A DNA stretch of 64,000 bases from Gordionus sp. m RMFG-2023 (lineage: Eukaryota > Nematomorpha > Gordioida > Chordodea > Parachordodidae): contig NC_088775.1 of assembly GCF_954871325.1 (NCBI RefSeq), forward strand, positions 40,215,561 to 40,279,560, written 5' to 3'. The position numbers were made by a program, and so were the translations under genes. Below, piece by piece: positions 45,898-56,223 of the stretch. The notes beneath the pieces were generated by a model. That model had not been told where the DNA came from. It worked only from the letters and a program-made list of their open reading frames with translations, and did not search any database. Each line of letters starts with the position of its first letter. Positions within the stretch are counted from its first letter, which is position 1.

Positions 45898-46813
45898 TAA
45901 ATGGCCTATCTGTTACAATGATTTTTTTCTTAATTTCAATAATTAATGAGCAAAGAGGCTTGTTATTAGGTTCTAGTGATAATCCTTGTTTTGCATCTTT
46001 ATAAGCTAATTCATATTCACCTAAGTTAAGATAAGCAATAGATCGTCTATAATAAGCTTTTTTGTTATTAGGTTGGAGGGATAATGATTTTGTGCAATTA
46101 TCAATAACATATTTATAGGATTTATTTTGGATTTGGCATGCTGCAATGTTTAAATAACATAAAGCTTTTAAAGATTTTATATCATCAATTGCCCAATCTG
46201 GCCATGGTTCAGGGCCAAAAGTTATTAAATATTTCATTGCCTGACTAAATTGGTATAGGGCTTTGGTTACATTTCCATTTTTAAATAATTGTGATCCTTT
46301 ATCTTTATGAAGTCTAGACATACTGAGTTTTTCGGTAGTTGTCATTTCCCATATTTCTGGTTGAACAGTAAATTTTGTAAGGTTTAGCTCAATAATGGTA
46401 TCTTTATAAGTAGAATCACTATCAAATTTTGATTTAAGCTTAAAAGCAAAAAGTGATGTTTCTTGTATTTTCATTGTTTGTAAACATTGATTTATAATTA
46501 ATTCCATATCATTTTCAGCAAACCCTATGGTAAAGGGTATTTCTACATTTATTTCAAATTGAAACTGTAAAGGAGGAAGATTGGTTATTTTCCTAATTAT
46601 ATATACACCATCACTTCCATCCTTAGGAGTATATTCGTTAAAGCCTAAAAAAAAGGAAACAAAAACACCATATGTTAAAATACCATAAATAAGAATTTTC
46701 TTTTTTAGAGTATCATATATAGAAATCCATGCACTTTCCTCAGCCATTTTATCTTTATATAACTTATAGAATTGAAAGTGACTTACATTTAATTTTGACA
46801 GGTTATGAATCAA
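45893..46813 (-). CDS. FKBPL: FKBPL-like TPR co-chaperone
   Basis: A 306-codon single-exon minus-strand ORF. A degenerate FKBP-fold region covers residues ~28-150 (KKKILIYG, FTIGFAENDMELIINQCLQT, IIELNLTKF), then WEMTTTEKLSMSRLHKDKG and three TPRs at ~168-200, ~215-248 and ~250-284. The FKBP-WExxTxEK-TPR order matches vertebrate FKBPL, an Hsp90-associated protein without clear isomerase activity; FKBP active-site residues are not evident here. Of the five TPR carboxylate-clamp positions, K170, N222, K252 and R256 are kept and the fourth-turn Asn is S174, so Hsp90 C-terminal binding is plausible. Met23 (MAEESAW, ATG at 46747) is the likelier start; the first 22 residues look like 5' leader. 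Paralogous FKBP4/5/8-type proteins are the alternative. Confidence 0.87.
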   Translation of the reverse strand: MIHNLSKLNVSHFQFYKLYKDKMAEESAWISIYDTLKKKILIYGILTYGVFVSFFLGFNEYTPKDGSDGVYIIRKITNLPPLQFQFEINVEIPFTIGFAENDMELIINQCLQTMKIQETSLFAFKLKSKFDSDSTYKDTIIELNLTKFTVQPEIWEMTTTEKLSMSRLHKDKGSQLFKNGNVTKALYQFSQAMKYLITFGPEPWPDWAIDDIKSLKALCYLNIAACQIQNKSYKYVIDNCTKSLSLQPNNKKAYYRRSIAYLNLGEYELAYKDAKQGLSLEPNNKPLCSLIIEIKKKIIVTDRPFK

Positions 46814-48523
46814 ATTCTTAGTAGAATTTATGAATGATTAACATTACTAAATAAAAGTGATAAACTTAAATTTACATAATTTAGAAAACTAAACCCTCAT
46901 ACAGGAAAGATTCAAAGTTTTAATTCCACATATGAATTTGCTCTGATTTCATTTTTCCCTATCCTTTTAATTCTATTCGTTTATTTTTATAATTCCATTT
47001 ATTTTTTTTAAAAAAAATTCATTTACAGTTGATATATATTTTAATTTTTATCAAGATACTATACCAACGTAAAAAATTACATTGTGCAATGATATATATT
47101 ATACAAATAGATTGTTGATTCATTAAAGTGTACGTATACCACTGAGAAACAATTGACTTTTTATTTATTAAACTATATTTTTTTCCAATGTTTGTCTTTT
47201 TTAAATGTTAAAATTTTGGGTCTGTATTTGCAGTGTTGAAATCAAAGTTAGATTGAATAATTTTGATTTCTTATCCAAGTTTTGTATAAAGTTGGTGTTA
47301 GTCATTTTCGATAATCAATTTCTTCAAAGTTCATACAAAATATTTTGAACTAAAAGATTTGTATAATAAATTTCCACAACACAATTCATTTTAAATTTAT
47401 TATAAAAATATAATATAAACATTTTTCTTCCTCTTATATTTATTTTAAAAAAATAAGCATTTTTTTATTTGATTCCCCAATACTTATTTTTTGAAAGTAA
47501 AAACACAATACATTTGCTTTATAAATACAATACATTTGCTTGATTTTCTCTTTTTTTATTGAAAAAAAAACCAATTATTTTTACGTAATAAAAAAATTAT
47601 ATATCGTAGAAGCATTATTTTTTTCTTTTATTTATTTTAAAAAATAAGCAATTTATAAGTTTACTTAACATATGTATAGCTTTTTAACACAGTAAAAATA
47701 ATATTAATTTATTTAAAGTAGCATAAAAATTATATAAATTTATTTATTAATATTTTAAGAAAAATTAAATAGAAAAACAATGCTCTCCTTGTTTCCATAG
47801 GCGCTTCATCACTGGTATATATATATATAGGAGTTAGCTTAACCCCATTGTGGGTCGAACGTATCCTAATTCTTTTATTTATCATTATTTGATAATTCTC
47901 ATTTAATTTACGTGCAAACCACAAATTGGTGCTACAGCATGGACATTTTTAAATGGATTTAATAAATGAATCGCCAATCTAGTAGCATATATACATCATT
48001 AAATTAGTATTACATAACTAATGAACATACTTATAATTCTATCAGTTTGAAATGTAATGAATAGATAACTCTCTTCTTACAATTTTAATAGTGACGTTTT
48101 TTTATTTTAAAATATAAAAAAATTTTCAAACCTTTCAAAATACTTTTATTTAAAATTTATTAAAACCTGCAGTTGACTTATCTAATACATTATGCATGAA
48201 TATTTTTTAATATATATTTATAGTGTATGGCCTTAAAAATAACAAGATTTCGATTTGTAAAAAATATTTAAAAAAGTATTTAATATTTAAAGCTAAAATA
48301 ATTTAAAAATTTTTTTAATAAAAAAACTAATTTATTTTCTAAATGAACTAAATTACGTAACTGAGTAAAAAATTCTAACAAAGTCAAAATACACCCCACC
48401 CTCTAAACATAACTAACTTGATGTATGACCACCACCGTTATAGAGGTGAGTGACTGCTTATTCATAATCTTTAGCTACCTGCCAGACCAACCCTTCTCAT
48501 TACGGGAAAACTGGACAAAATTA
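46814..48523. other. AT-rich region upstream of the FKBPL-like gene
   Basis: No gene recognised. At about 47790-47945 a GC-richer patch contains TTGGTGCTACA and (TA)n. Read on the minus strand it begins TGTAGCACCAA, reminiscent of an LTR start, but no partner or duplication was found. Confidence 0.35.
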
Positions 48524-48637
48524 TTATCATAAACCAATCCAAATCTGTTTAACCATAAGCCTCTGCAATACAACTCTAAGTTATCATAAACCAATCCAAA
48601 TCTGTTTAACCATAAGCCTCTACAATACAACTCTAAG
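48524..48637. repeat. 57 bp tandem duplication, near-identical
   Basis: Two adjacent copies (48524-48580 and 48581-48637) beginning TTATCATAAACCAATCC and ending ACAACTCTAAG differ by one base. A partial third (TTATCATA) follows. It is recent. Confidence 0.9.
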
Positions 48638-48939
48638 TTATCATAGGCCTTTCCATTAGTATTTTCAGTGTTGGTTAATTAAAAAACCTTTATTAAAGTA
48701 TTAAACTTCATATGATATTCTTGTACATTTTCTATAAATTATTATTTATTATTTTTTGAGTTTTAAAAGGTTTGTGGTAAATTGAATCGACAATGGCAAA
48801 ATTATAGATCCAAATATCTAAAAATAAAAAATATATTAATTGAGTAATTTCAATGTTAAATAAAATTATTTTTATAAACTAACGCAAACCATATCTCCCA
48901 GCCTTATGTTAGTCAGGCCTTATCTTTTCCAGGTAAAAT

Positions 48940-49850
48940 TAAATAATTATGAAAAAATTATAGGGAAAAAAACCCATGGAAGAGAAAACACACGAAATAA
49001 ACTTCCTAGATAAAAATAGCATGGAAAAAAACCCAGATAAAAAACCCTATGGAAATCCAGGGGAAAAAAAAATTTCGGAAAGGAATTATAGATGTGGTAG
49101 TGACAAATGGTAAGAAATATATTTTTTAAAGCATTATATTTATTGCGTTTTGATGTCGACATTTGGTTGATGTATAATGCAAATTCTATTCACCAAATGC
49201 GTCTATACGTATTTGCATAGGCCTCATTTAGATATTCATAATTGGGGAGGGGGGGGGGGTGGGGGATTTTTTTAAAATAATTTTTTCCTGGGGTTCTTTT
49301 TATTGAGGTTTTATTTTCATCACCTATTTGTTAATTTTGAAAATAAGGATTTATTTTCCGTTTTGGTTCTTTTTGGGGCCATGATTACGAACTACTCTAA
49401 AACTATATATCCCACCTCTAAATCATTTTGATTTAATTGAAAATTGTTTCAGCAAGAATTTTTTTTTGTATTTGAATATTATAGTATTTTTTTCTAAAAA
49501 ATATTTTAGAATTTAACACTTACCTAATTTTTCAAGAATTTTACCTAGAATTATTTTTGAGAACTTACTTATATTTTAATAAACTTTGATTTTTCTCCCG
49601 TTAATTTTTTTAAAAATGTCAATGAGGAATTTCTTTCGGAGAAATTTTTTTTTTATTGCTTACAATTTGATTAAATTTTTAAATGGGATATTTTTCTAGA
49701 TTTTTTTCGGGGTTTTTTTCCGGGAAATTATTTTCTTAGATAATTTATTTTCGTAGGAATTTTATTTCCGAGAGTTTCAAGGGGATTTTTTGCCGAGGAA
49801 TTAGTTGAAATTTTTACCGGGGTTTTATTGTTTGGAGAAATATTTTCTGC
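48940..49850. repeat. Degenerate low-complexity region of GGGAAAAAAACCC / TTTTTTCCGGGG words
   Basis: From 48940 to 49090 purine-rich words (GGGAAAAAAACCCATGG, GGAAAAAAACCC) recur. From 49240 to 49850 the complementary pyrimidine-rich type dominates (TTTTTCGGGGTTTTTTTCCG, TTTTTACCGGGGTTTT). A poly-G run lies near 49243-49254. It may be two inverted halves of one decayed element; no coding seen. Confidence 0.45.
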
Positions 49851-50623
49851 TAGCCCTTTTCATCAAAATCATGATAACCTAATCATTATATATTTGTTCT
49901 AAGTAATTATAACCTATTTAGAGCAACTTGTCTAACCCTAACTATACTTATACCTATATTTAATTGAATTTTATTTTAAAGATAAAAAAATAATTTAATT
50001 TAAAAATCAAGTAAATAAAGTATATTCTCAGGACTAAAGAGCTGGGATGGCAGAAAAAATAAAATATTTTCTAGTCATATATTGTCCTTATGCAAACACA
50101 TAGTGATTCAATGCAATATTATAAGGTTTTTACCAAAAATATATTTTCTGTTTGCAGCAATATCATAGAAAATATTTTTAATAGCATGTCACATATTGCA
50201 TTTTTGGGGATTTCTTTTGGTAAAAGGGTTGATTAAAATACATTTTAATTTTATTTGTAATTTAGAGATTTTTTGAAGATTTTTATATTTTTTTGACTGT
50301 TAAAAATGATAATGCCGCTTTGGTGTCACTACCTTTTCAAATTGACCAAATTATTAAATGATCACTTTAAGAAGGTTTTTAGAAATTTTTATAAATAAAA
50401 ATTAATTAACTATATTTGGATTTGTTATTTAACCAAATTGATCAGTTTCTTTAAGTTCTTGTCTTTACAGGATTTTTATATCTTTATGAATAAAAATAAT
50501 AATGCCATTCCTTGGCCTTGCCTTACTATCTATCCAAATTTACCAGTTATATTAATACGCACTTTTACAAAGCTTTTAGCAATTTTTATGAATAAAAAGG
50601 ATCTAATTGGCCTTATTAGTTAC
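49851..50623. other. AT-rich spacer
   Basis: Nothing recognised; the 62-codon + frame at 50438-50626 has no domain features. Confidence 0.35.
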
Positions 50624-50800
50624 TAGAGATCTGTTAAACCCTGTTAAATATATTGTTCGATACCCGTTATAGTTTTTTTTTAAATTGCCCGCCCCGGACT
50701 GTTAAAATTTTAAGAAAACTCCGTTCTGGCCTGCTAAATTTTTCTGTGCGAACTTTCCTGCCGCTACATTTTTAATATCTATATCTAAATTTTTTTCCTC
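50624..50800. mobile_element. Probable fragment of the TAGAGATCTGCA MITE family
   Basis: Begins TAGAGATCTGTTAAACCC and contains GCCCGCCCCGGACTG-like and GGCCTGCTAAATTTTT blocks comparable to 63252-63577. No right end found. Confidence 0.45.
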
Positions 50801-51359
50801 CAATGCCGCCAATTATGTCTTATCACTTATGACGGTCTTTCCTACTTCTACAGTAGCTTCTAATTGTATTATAACCTGATGAAAACGTTAATTTCATATC
50901 CCATTAATTTATTGATCATGATAATTCAGTTGAGTAAGCTGTTTATATAACAGATATTTTTGTTCGGACTTCCGTTGTTTATAATTATGTGTTATCAATA
51001 TCATAGCTACTTAGATGAAAGAAATTTATACAAGATAGTGACCTTCATTTGAATATATTTAGATTCGTTTCCGATATTAATTATAGAGGGTGATTATAAA
51101 TATTTTCATAATTCACACGACTTTGTACAATAAATATAATTAAATATTTACTATTTTGCATGTAGGAAGGAATGGCTTTATTAACTTTAAGAGAAACCAT
51201 ATTAACTAAAATGTTTGTTCTTATTAACAAACTTTCATTATTAAAATTTCCTAGTTTAAAATGGCAAATTTTTAAAAACCTGGGCCGTTCAACGAAAAAA
51301 TTTATCTCCAAACCATATAACTATAAATAGTAATATGCGGGAGAATATCACCGATAAGG
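50801..51359. other. AT-rich spacer, no gene
   Basis: A 76-codon minus frame at 51081-51311 shows no recognisable domain. Confidence 0.35.
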
Positions 51360-51367
51360 AATATTAC

Positions 51368-53408
51368 CAGGGGCGGACTGGCCATAAGACCCGGTGGGCA
51401 TTTTGCCCACGAGGCCGCGAGAAAATGTCTATTTTTGAGGCCGATCAGATAAAAATATCAAAAGAGAGGCCAATTAGAAAAAAATAATTATTATGTTCAC
51501 ATTATTTTCTCTTATCATTTATTTATTTTTAATGATATCTCTATGATTTGAATATACATTCCTTGGGAATTGTCATGTCGTTTACTATATTTTAATGCAT
51601 AATATATCAATAACGTCGCTTTACGCTACACTACCACATTCTTTTCTTTGTTTTTTTTAAAATTTATTATATTATATCTTTATACATTGATTTATTGTAG
51701 AAAATATAGCCAACATTTCTTGTTCCTAATTCATTGAAATCAAATAAAATCCAGGTCGGTGAATCAGATAAAAGGATGGATGCTTGGGTGAAACAGAATA
51801 ATTCATCTGGCCAAAATAAGTTGAGAAGGCTGCAAAAAATAGGTGAAATAAGATGGTGGGCACGTGAAAAAGCCCTTATATGGATATATGGCAAAGAGAG
51901 CTTGCTCCCAATAATGATAAAGGCACTTCAATTTATAATAGATAATAAATAATTTGAGATAAAAACTTGATAATTATTTAAATTTAAGACTCTAAGTAAT
52001 AGTATATTTGGAAATTTTTAAAATAATGGGGCCACTGTCATATCTTCAAACTAAAAAATTAGGTACTTTGTCAGCAAGGAAAATGAAAGAAGATGCTAAA
52101 TCTTCTGTATCATCGATTCAAAATAAAGCAATAAAATTGCTAATTTAAATGAAACATTTTCATATTTATAGCTCCCGGAGAGTATCTAAGTACAAAATGC
52201 TCTGTAAAAAGATCTAATAGGACGAGCGAAGAGAATTTATAGTGACAAATGCCAAGATGAACGTCCTCAAGAATCGATTGACTTTTATAGGTTCGAACTA
52301 TTTCGTCCTATAATTGATCAAATTATAAACAGCTTGTTAGAACTACTTTCTGCGAATTGAGAGCTTATCTTGAATGTGCAATATTTGCATCCAAGACATT
52401 TTGATGAAATAAATAGTAAAGGTATTTCTGAAAAGGCCTTGAAAAAACTGGCACAATTGGAATATATATTGAATGTTAATTTTCATAACGAATTATGTTC
52501 ATGAAACGGACGATGATATTGTATGTACAAGTGAGGAGTCAAATGAAGAAGATGAAATAATATAATATGATAATAAATCAGAGTGTGATAATAAATGTAA
52601 CAAGTGTTTAATATGCGTGTATGAAATTCTTAAAAGATACAATATGCATACAAGTGACACTAATTTATTTTTAGCATATGAATACATTTAAACTTTATCA
52701 TTTACTAAGGTTAATTGCGAGAAAGCATTTAGTAAATTAAAAATTATAAAAATAAGCTGAAAGCTAATATTGACCAAGAAAAATTAGAAGCGTTTTTAAT
52801 GATGTCAGTTGAACGAGAACTATTAGCGTAGATTGAACTAGAAGATATTCCTGTATAATTGCGCAAAGTTTCAAAGTAATGAGAGATTTATTAACGTAAA
52901 AATTATATATTTTCTTAATTCTTTTATTAGAATCTTATTAATATTATTTACAATATGATCGGTGCCTGATTTATATAAAAGTGCAGCAATTTTATTCTCA
53001 CTGCAATAATTTTATATTTATAATTAATTGATTTAATATATTGAGTATGTATTTTTTTTATATTTAACATGTGATGTATGATTTTATTTTATAGTGCAAT
53101 ATCATTGTAAATCTAATATAAAATATATGTTTTCAATGAATATTATTTTATATAGGTAATGATTATGATTTTAGATGTGCATTTTTTGAAAATAAAATAT
53201 ATGATTATCGTATAATACTATTCTTTCTTTTTTTACTAAAAATATAAAACGTTTGAACTTATTTTCAAAAAAAAAGAAGTAATAAAAATCATGTAAATCA
53301 AAGAAGCCGGACCGGGTAAAAGCGAGTCAAAGGCCCGCAAAATGGGGAGTATGGAGGCGAAGTCCCCATATAAATATACGAGGCCAAAGGGTCGCTAGTC
53401 CTCCCCTG
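51368..53408 (+). mobile_element. hAT element with CAGGGGCGGACTGGCC ends and decayed transposase
   Basis: Left TIR CAGGGGCGGACTGGCC at 51368; right end read inward CAGGGGAGGACTAGCGACCC, ending at 53408. The 8 bp duplication AATATTAC is exact (51360-51367 and 53409-53416), so insertion is fairly recent. A transposase remnant lies on the + strand. The right subterminal zone holds GCCGGACCGGGTAAAAGCG and GGAGGCGAAGTCCCCAT, the same GC module seen in the other hAT families. A sister 3' end lies at 62502. Confidence 0.92.
51734..52861 (+). pseudogene. hAT (ZMYM1-like) transposase remnant
   Basis: Reads NKLRRLQKIGEIRWWAREKA (about 51810), matching the hAT TRW.AR..A core. Next comes ERPQESIDFYRFELFRPIID (about 52262), the C-terminal linker YLHPRHFDEINSK, and the dimerisation end TKVNCEKAFSKLKIIK (about 52710) with LEAFLMMSVERELLA. 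In-frame stops separate several blocks (e.g. about 52358 and 52690) and the N-terminal zinc-finger part is not recognisable. The element probably moved using a transposase from elsewhere. Confidence 0.82.
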
Positions 53409-53506
53409 AATATTACAAAGGAGAGTGTATTCGTATTATACGTGTATTATTAGGAAAACATATCCGATCACACAAATTAAACGCTATGAGGAAAGGTGTA
53501 ATATTT

Positions 53507-53879
53507 AGAGATCTGCAATGGGTAGGTTTCGAACGTCCGTCCACCCATTGATTGAAGAAATTTAACTAGCTCGCCCTCCCCCATAGTTTTCCTTAAATTT
53601 ACTTCCCCCCTCCCGCCTCTTATTGATCTAAAAAATTTATTTAACCAGCCCGCCTAATGTTTATAAATTATTATACTGGCTCTTTATTTATTTTATTTTA
53701 ATGCATTTTAACTTATACTTTTCTGCTCATTTTGCCCAAAAAATATTTCAAGTTTACTCGCCCAATTGCCTTAGAAATATTTTTTAACCCACCCGCTCGC
53801 TCGCCAAAATTTTATCCTAAGCCCGTGCCAATTTCTAGAATGAACGGATGGGCTAAAAACCCGCTTATTGTACCTCTAG
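53507..53879. mobile_element. MITE of the TAGAGATCTGCA family
   Basis: Left end TAGAGATCTGCAATGGG; right end read inward TAGAGGTACAATAAG. The interior is the reverse complement of the copy at 3051-3473 (AACCAGCCCGCCTAATGTTT). The target duplication is not clean. Confidence 0.78.
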
Positions 53880-54566
53880 AATATTTAATATAAAATGAAA
53901 CAAAATTAATATAAAAGAAAGATAAATATAAATATGTTATTCGAAATAAAAAAATCCCAAAAATTTCTAACGCGATATTATTTTTTGGTTTCCTCTTTCC
54001 TTTCGAATTTAAAAAAAATTATATAGTCTATTTATTTACATTTTAAAACTCTGAACTTGAATGAAAAAAATTTAATTTAAGAAGAAATTAGTCAAAAAAT
54101 GATCAATAACTTATTTATTCAATTTTTTGCTTTTTGAATTACATCGATTCAGAATTGGAGTGCCACCTAGAAGCTTGTGAAATAAATTTTTCGTCCGAGT
54201 CTGATGGCCCGCTAAATATAGTTCTTTAAGGTCCATAGCCCGAAATTTTAATAAGGTTTATAAAGAGGTTATAATGTTATAAACTAAAAAGAATTTCACA
54301 TTCATTCCATTTGATAAGTATAAAAAGAAATTTTTTTTTGTTTAAAAAATAAAATCATGAAGACATGGAACAAGTAAAACAACATTAATAGCGCAACAAA
54401 AGCTGACGCAATAAAAGATAGTATCATAAATGTTATCATGTTTTAAAGTAAGCTATAAAACTGTGACAAATATAAAATACTCCCATCTCAAAAATGGAAT
54501 AAAATATAGTTTAACCATCACGTGTACGGAAGAAATTAAATCAATATTATATTAAATTGTATAAAT
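53880..54566. other. AT-rich spacer, possibly the 5' part of the mariner element
   Basis: No TIR or coding frame recognised. The stretch at about 54140-54240 is less AT-rich and unassigned. Confidence 0.3.
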
Positions 54567-55996
54567 ATGGATTGCACTTTATCCAAGGATCAAAGAAAGA
54601 TTTTATGTGAAAATATCAAAAAAGGTATCAAGGTTACTATCTGGATTTAAGTATAATTTTAAAAGGGTATCACTACATTCAGATAGAGAAACGAATCAAA
54701 TATCGAGATCCGCAAATAATACGAATTAGTTTGTGAATGTAGCCTACTTGAAAAAAAACATTTATTTTTATCGATGATAGTGGTTTTTTAATATCAATGA
54801 GACGGTTATATGGATATTCACTAATAATAAAAAGGCTATTAAAAATGTCCAAGGGATAAAGATAAAATATAAAAGCAGAATCTACCTAACAAAATGCAAA
54901 ATAAAAATTAATTTTGAATATATATAAAAGACTTTTATAAATTGGGTTTAGATTTTTATATCGAATATTAATATTTTATCCCCCGAAAATTTAAGGTTTA
55001 ATTTTTTTACATTTTTTTAAACACCTAGATATAAGAAAATTTAGTCAACCAAAAAGACCTAAAAGTAATATAATTTAATATAACGAATATATAACCCTCC
55101 AATAATAGTTACTATTTTATTTGAATATCGTATATATTCAAAAGGTTACCTTATATATTTTAAAAGGACGCTATTTGTTTATTATATTATTATAACCAGA
55201 GTTGTTAAAGGATCTTACAAGTATCTAGATCCTGTATCTAGATATAAAAATGTGGTATCTGTATCTGCTAGATAGATTTTTTATTAAAATATCTGTATCT
55301 AGATATTATTTTAGACGATGTATCTGTATCTAGATCCATTTAAAAAGTATCTTTTAACATCTCTGATTATAACTTTCCGACATGTAATATTATATTATCG
55401 AGGTTAATCAAATTGCATATAATTAGAAGTTAAATTGGAGAATTATAAAATGTATATTACAAAAGAATTACAAATAAAATATTATTGTTTTTAAAACACA
55501 ATCGATTTTTATAAAAAATATAATAGCTGATTATTCATACTTTTATATGTCCGAAATTTTTATTTTTTAAAATAGGGTTGGTTATGATAAATTTTATATA
55601 ATAATCAGTTTTAATAAAAAATGCCGCAAAAAATTTATTTCAATATAAAAAAAATTATACCCCCCCCCCCCCTTAATTTTGAAGAAAGTAATGTGACGAA
55701 TATGACTTTTGTTATGGATAATGTTTCATTTCATCATAAACATACATTAACAAAATCGATAGTAAGATAGGGCATGCAATATAATATTTACCACCACGCA
55801 CACCTTATATTAATCCCATTAAAAATGTGTTTTTTCAATGGAAGGATTTTGTCAGAAACCAAAATTCTAATAATGACTAGGAATTAATTAATTTTATAAA
55901 GCATGGAGAGAGAGAAGAATCCGAAGAGAATGCAAAGAATTATTTTAGAAATATGGAGACCTATATTCCAAAATGTAAACTAGGAAATTTTAAATG
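54567..55996 (+). pseudogene. Tc1/mariner (IS630-type) transposase, decayed
   Basis: From ATG 54567: LSKDQRKILCENIKKG (N-terminal helix-turn-helix). Then FIDDSGFLISMRRLYGYSLI (about 54760), the block of the first catalytic Asp; VMDNVSFHHKH (about 55712), the second Asp; and LPPRTPYINPIKNVFFQWKD (about 55789), where the third catalytic Glu (NPIE) is Lys. The C-terminus reads NYFRNMETYIPKCKLGNF and stops near 55996. Asp-2 to position 3 spacing is about 35 residues, as in DD34-37E transposases. Several stops and shifts are present, and a 169 bp hAT MITE (55197-55365) sits between the first and second catalytic blocks. TIRs were not found. Confidence 0.83.
55197..55365. mobile_element. 169 bp hAT MITE with GTATCTAGAT repeats
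   Basis: Left end CAGAGTTGTTAAAGGATCTT; right end read inward CAGAGATGTTAAAAGATACT. The 8 bp duplication ATTATAAC is exact (55189-55196 and 55366-55373). The interior carries about six copies of TATCTGTATCTAGAT-type words. Confidence 0.92.
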
Positions 55997-56223
55997 ATTA
56001 ATATAAATTTTGTTCTTTAATATATATACATCGTAATTGTAATGAAATAATTTGATATGCACAATGATAATTAGAAAATATTTGATTGCCAAATAGAAAT
56101 AAAAATTAAGTGAAATTTAAAAAATATAAGGAAAAAAAAATCAGAGTTTAAAAAATTGTTAAAAATGACATAAAAACAGAGATAAAGAAAAATGGCAGGG
56201 AGAAATGAAGAAATATTTTTAAA

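Noticed and set aside
47730-47945. Solo LTR or small gene
   Set aside because: TGTAGCACC-like start on the minus strand, but no second LTR, target duplication or recognised domain.
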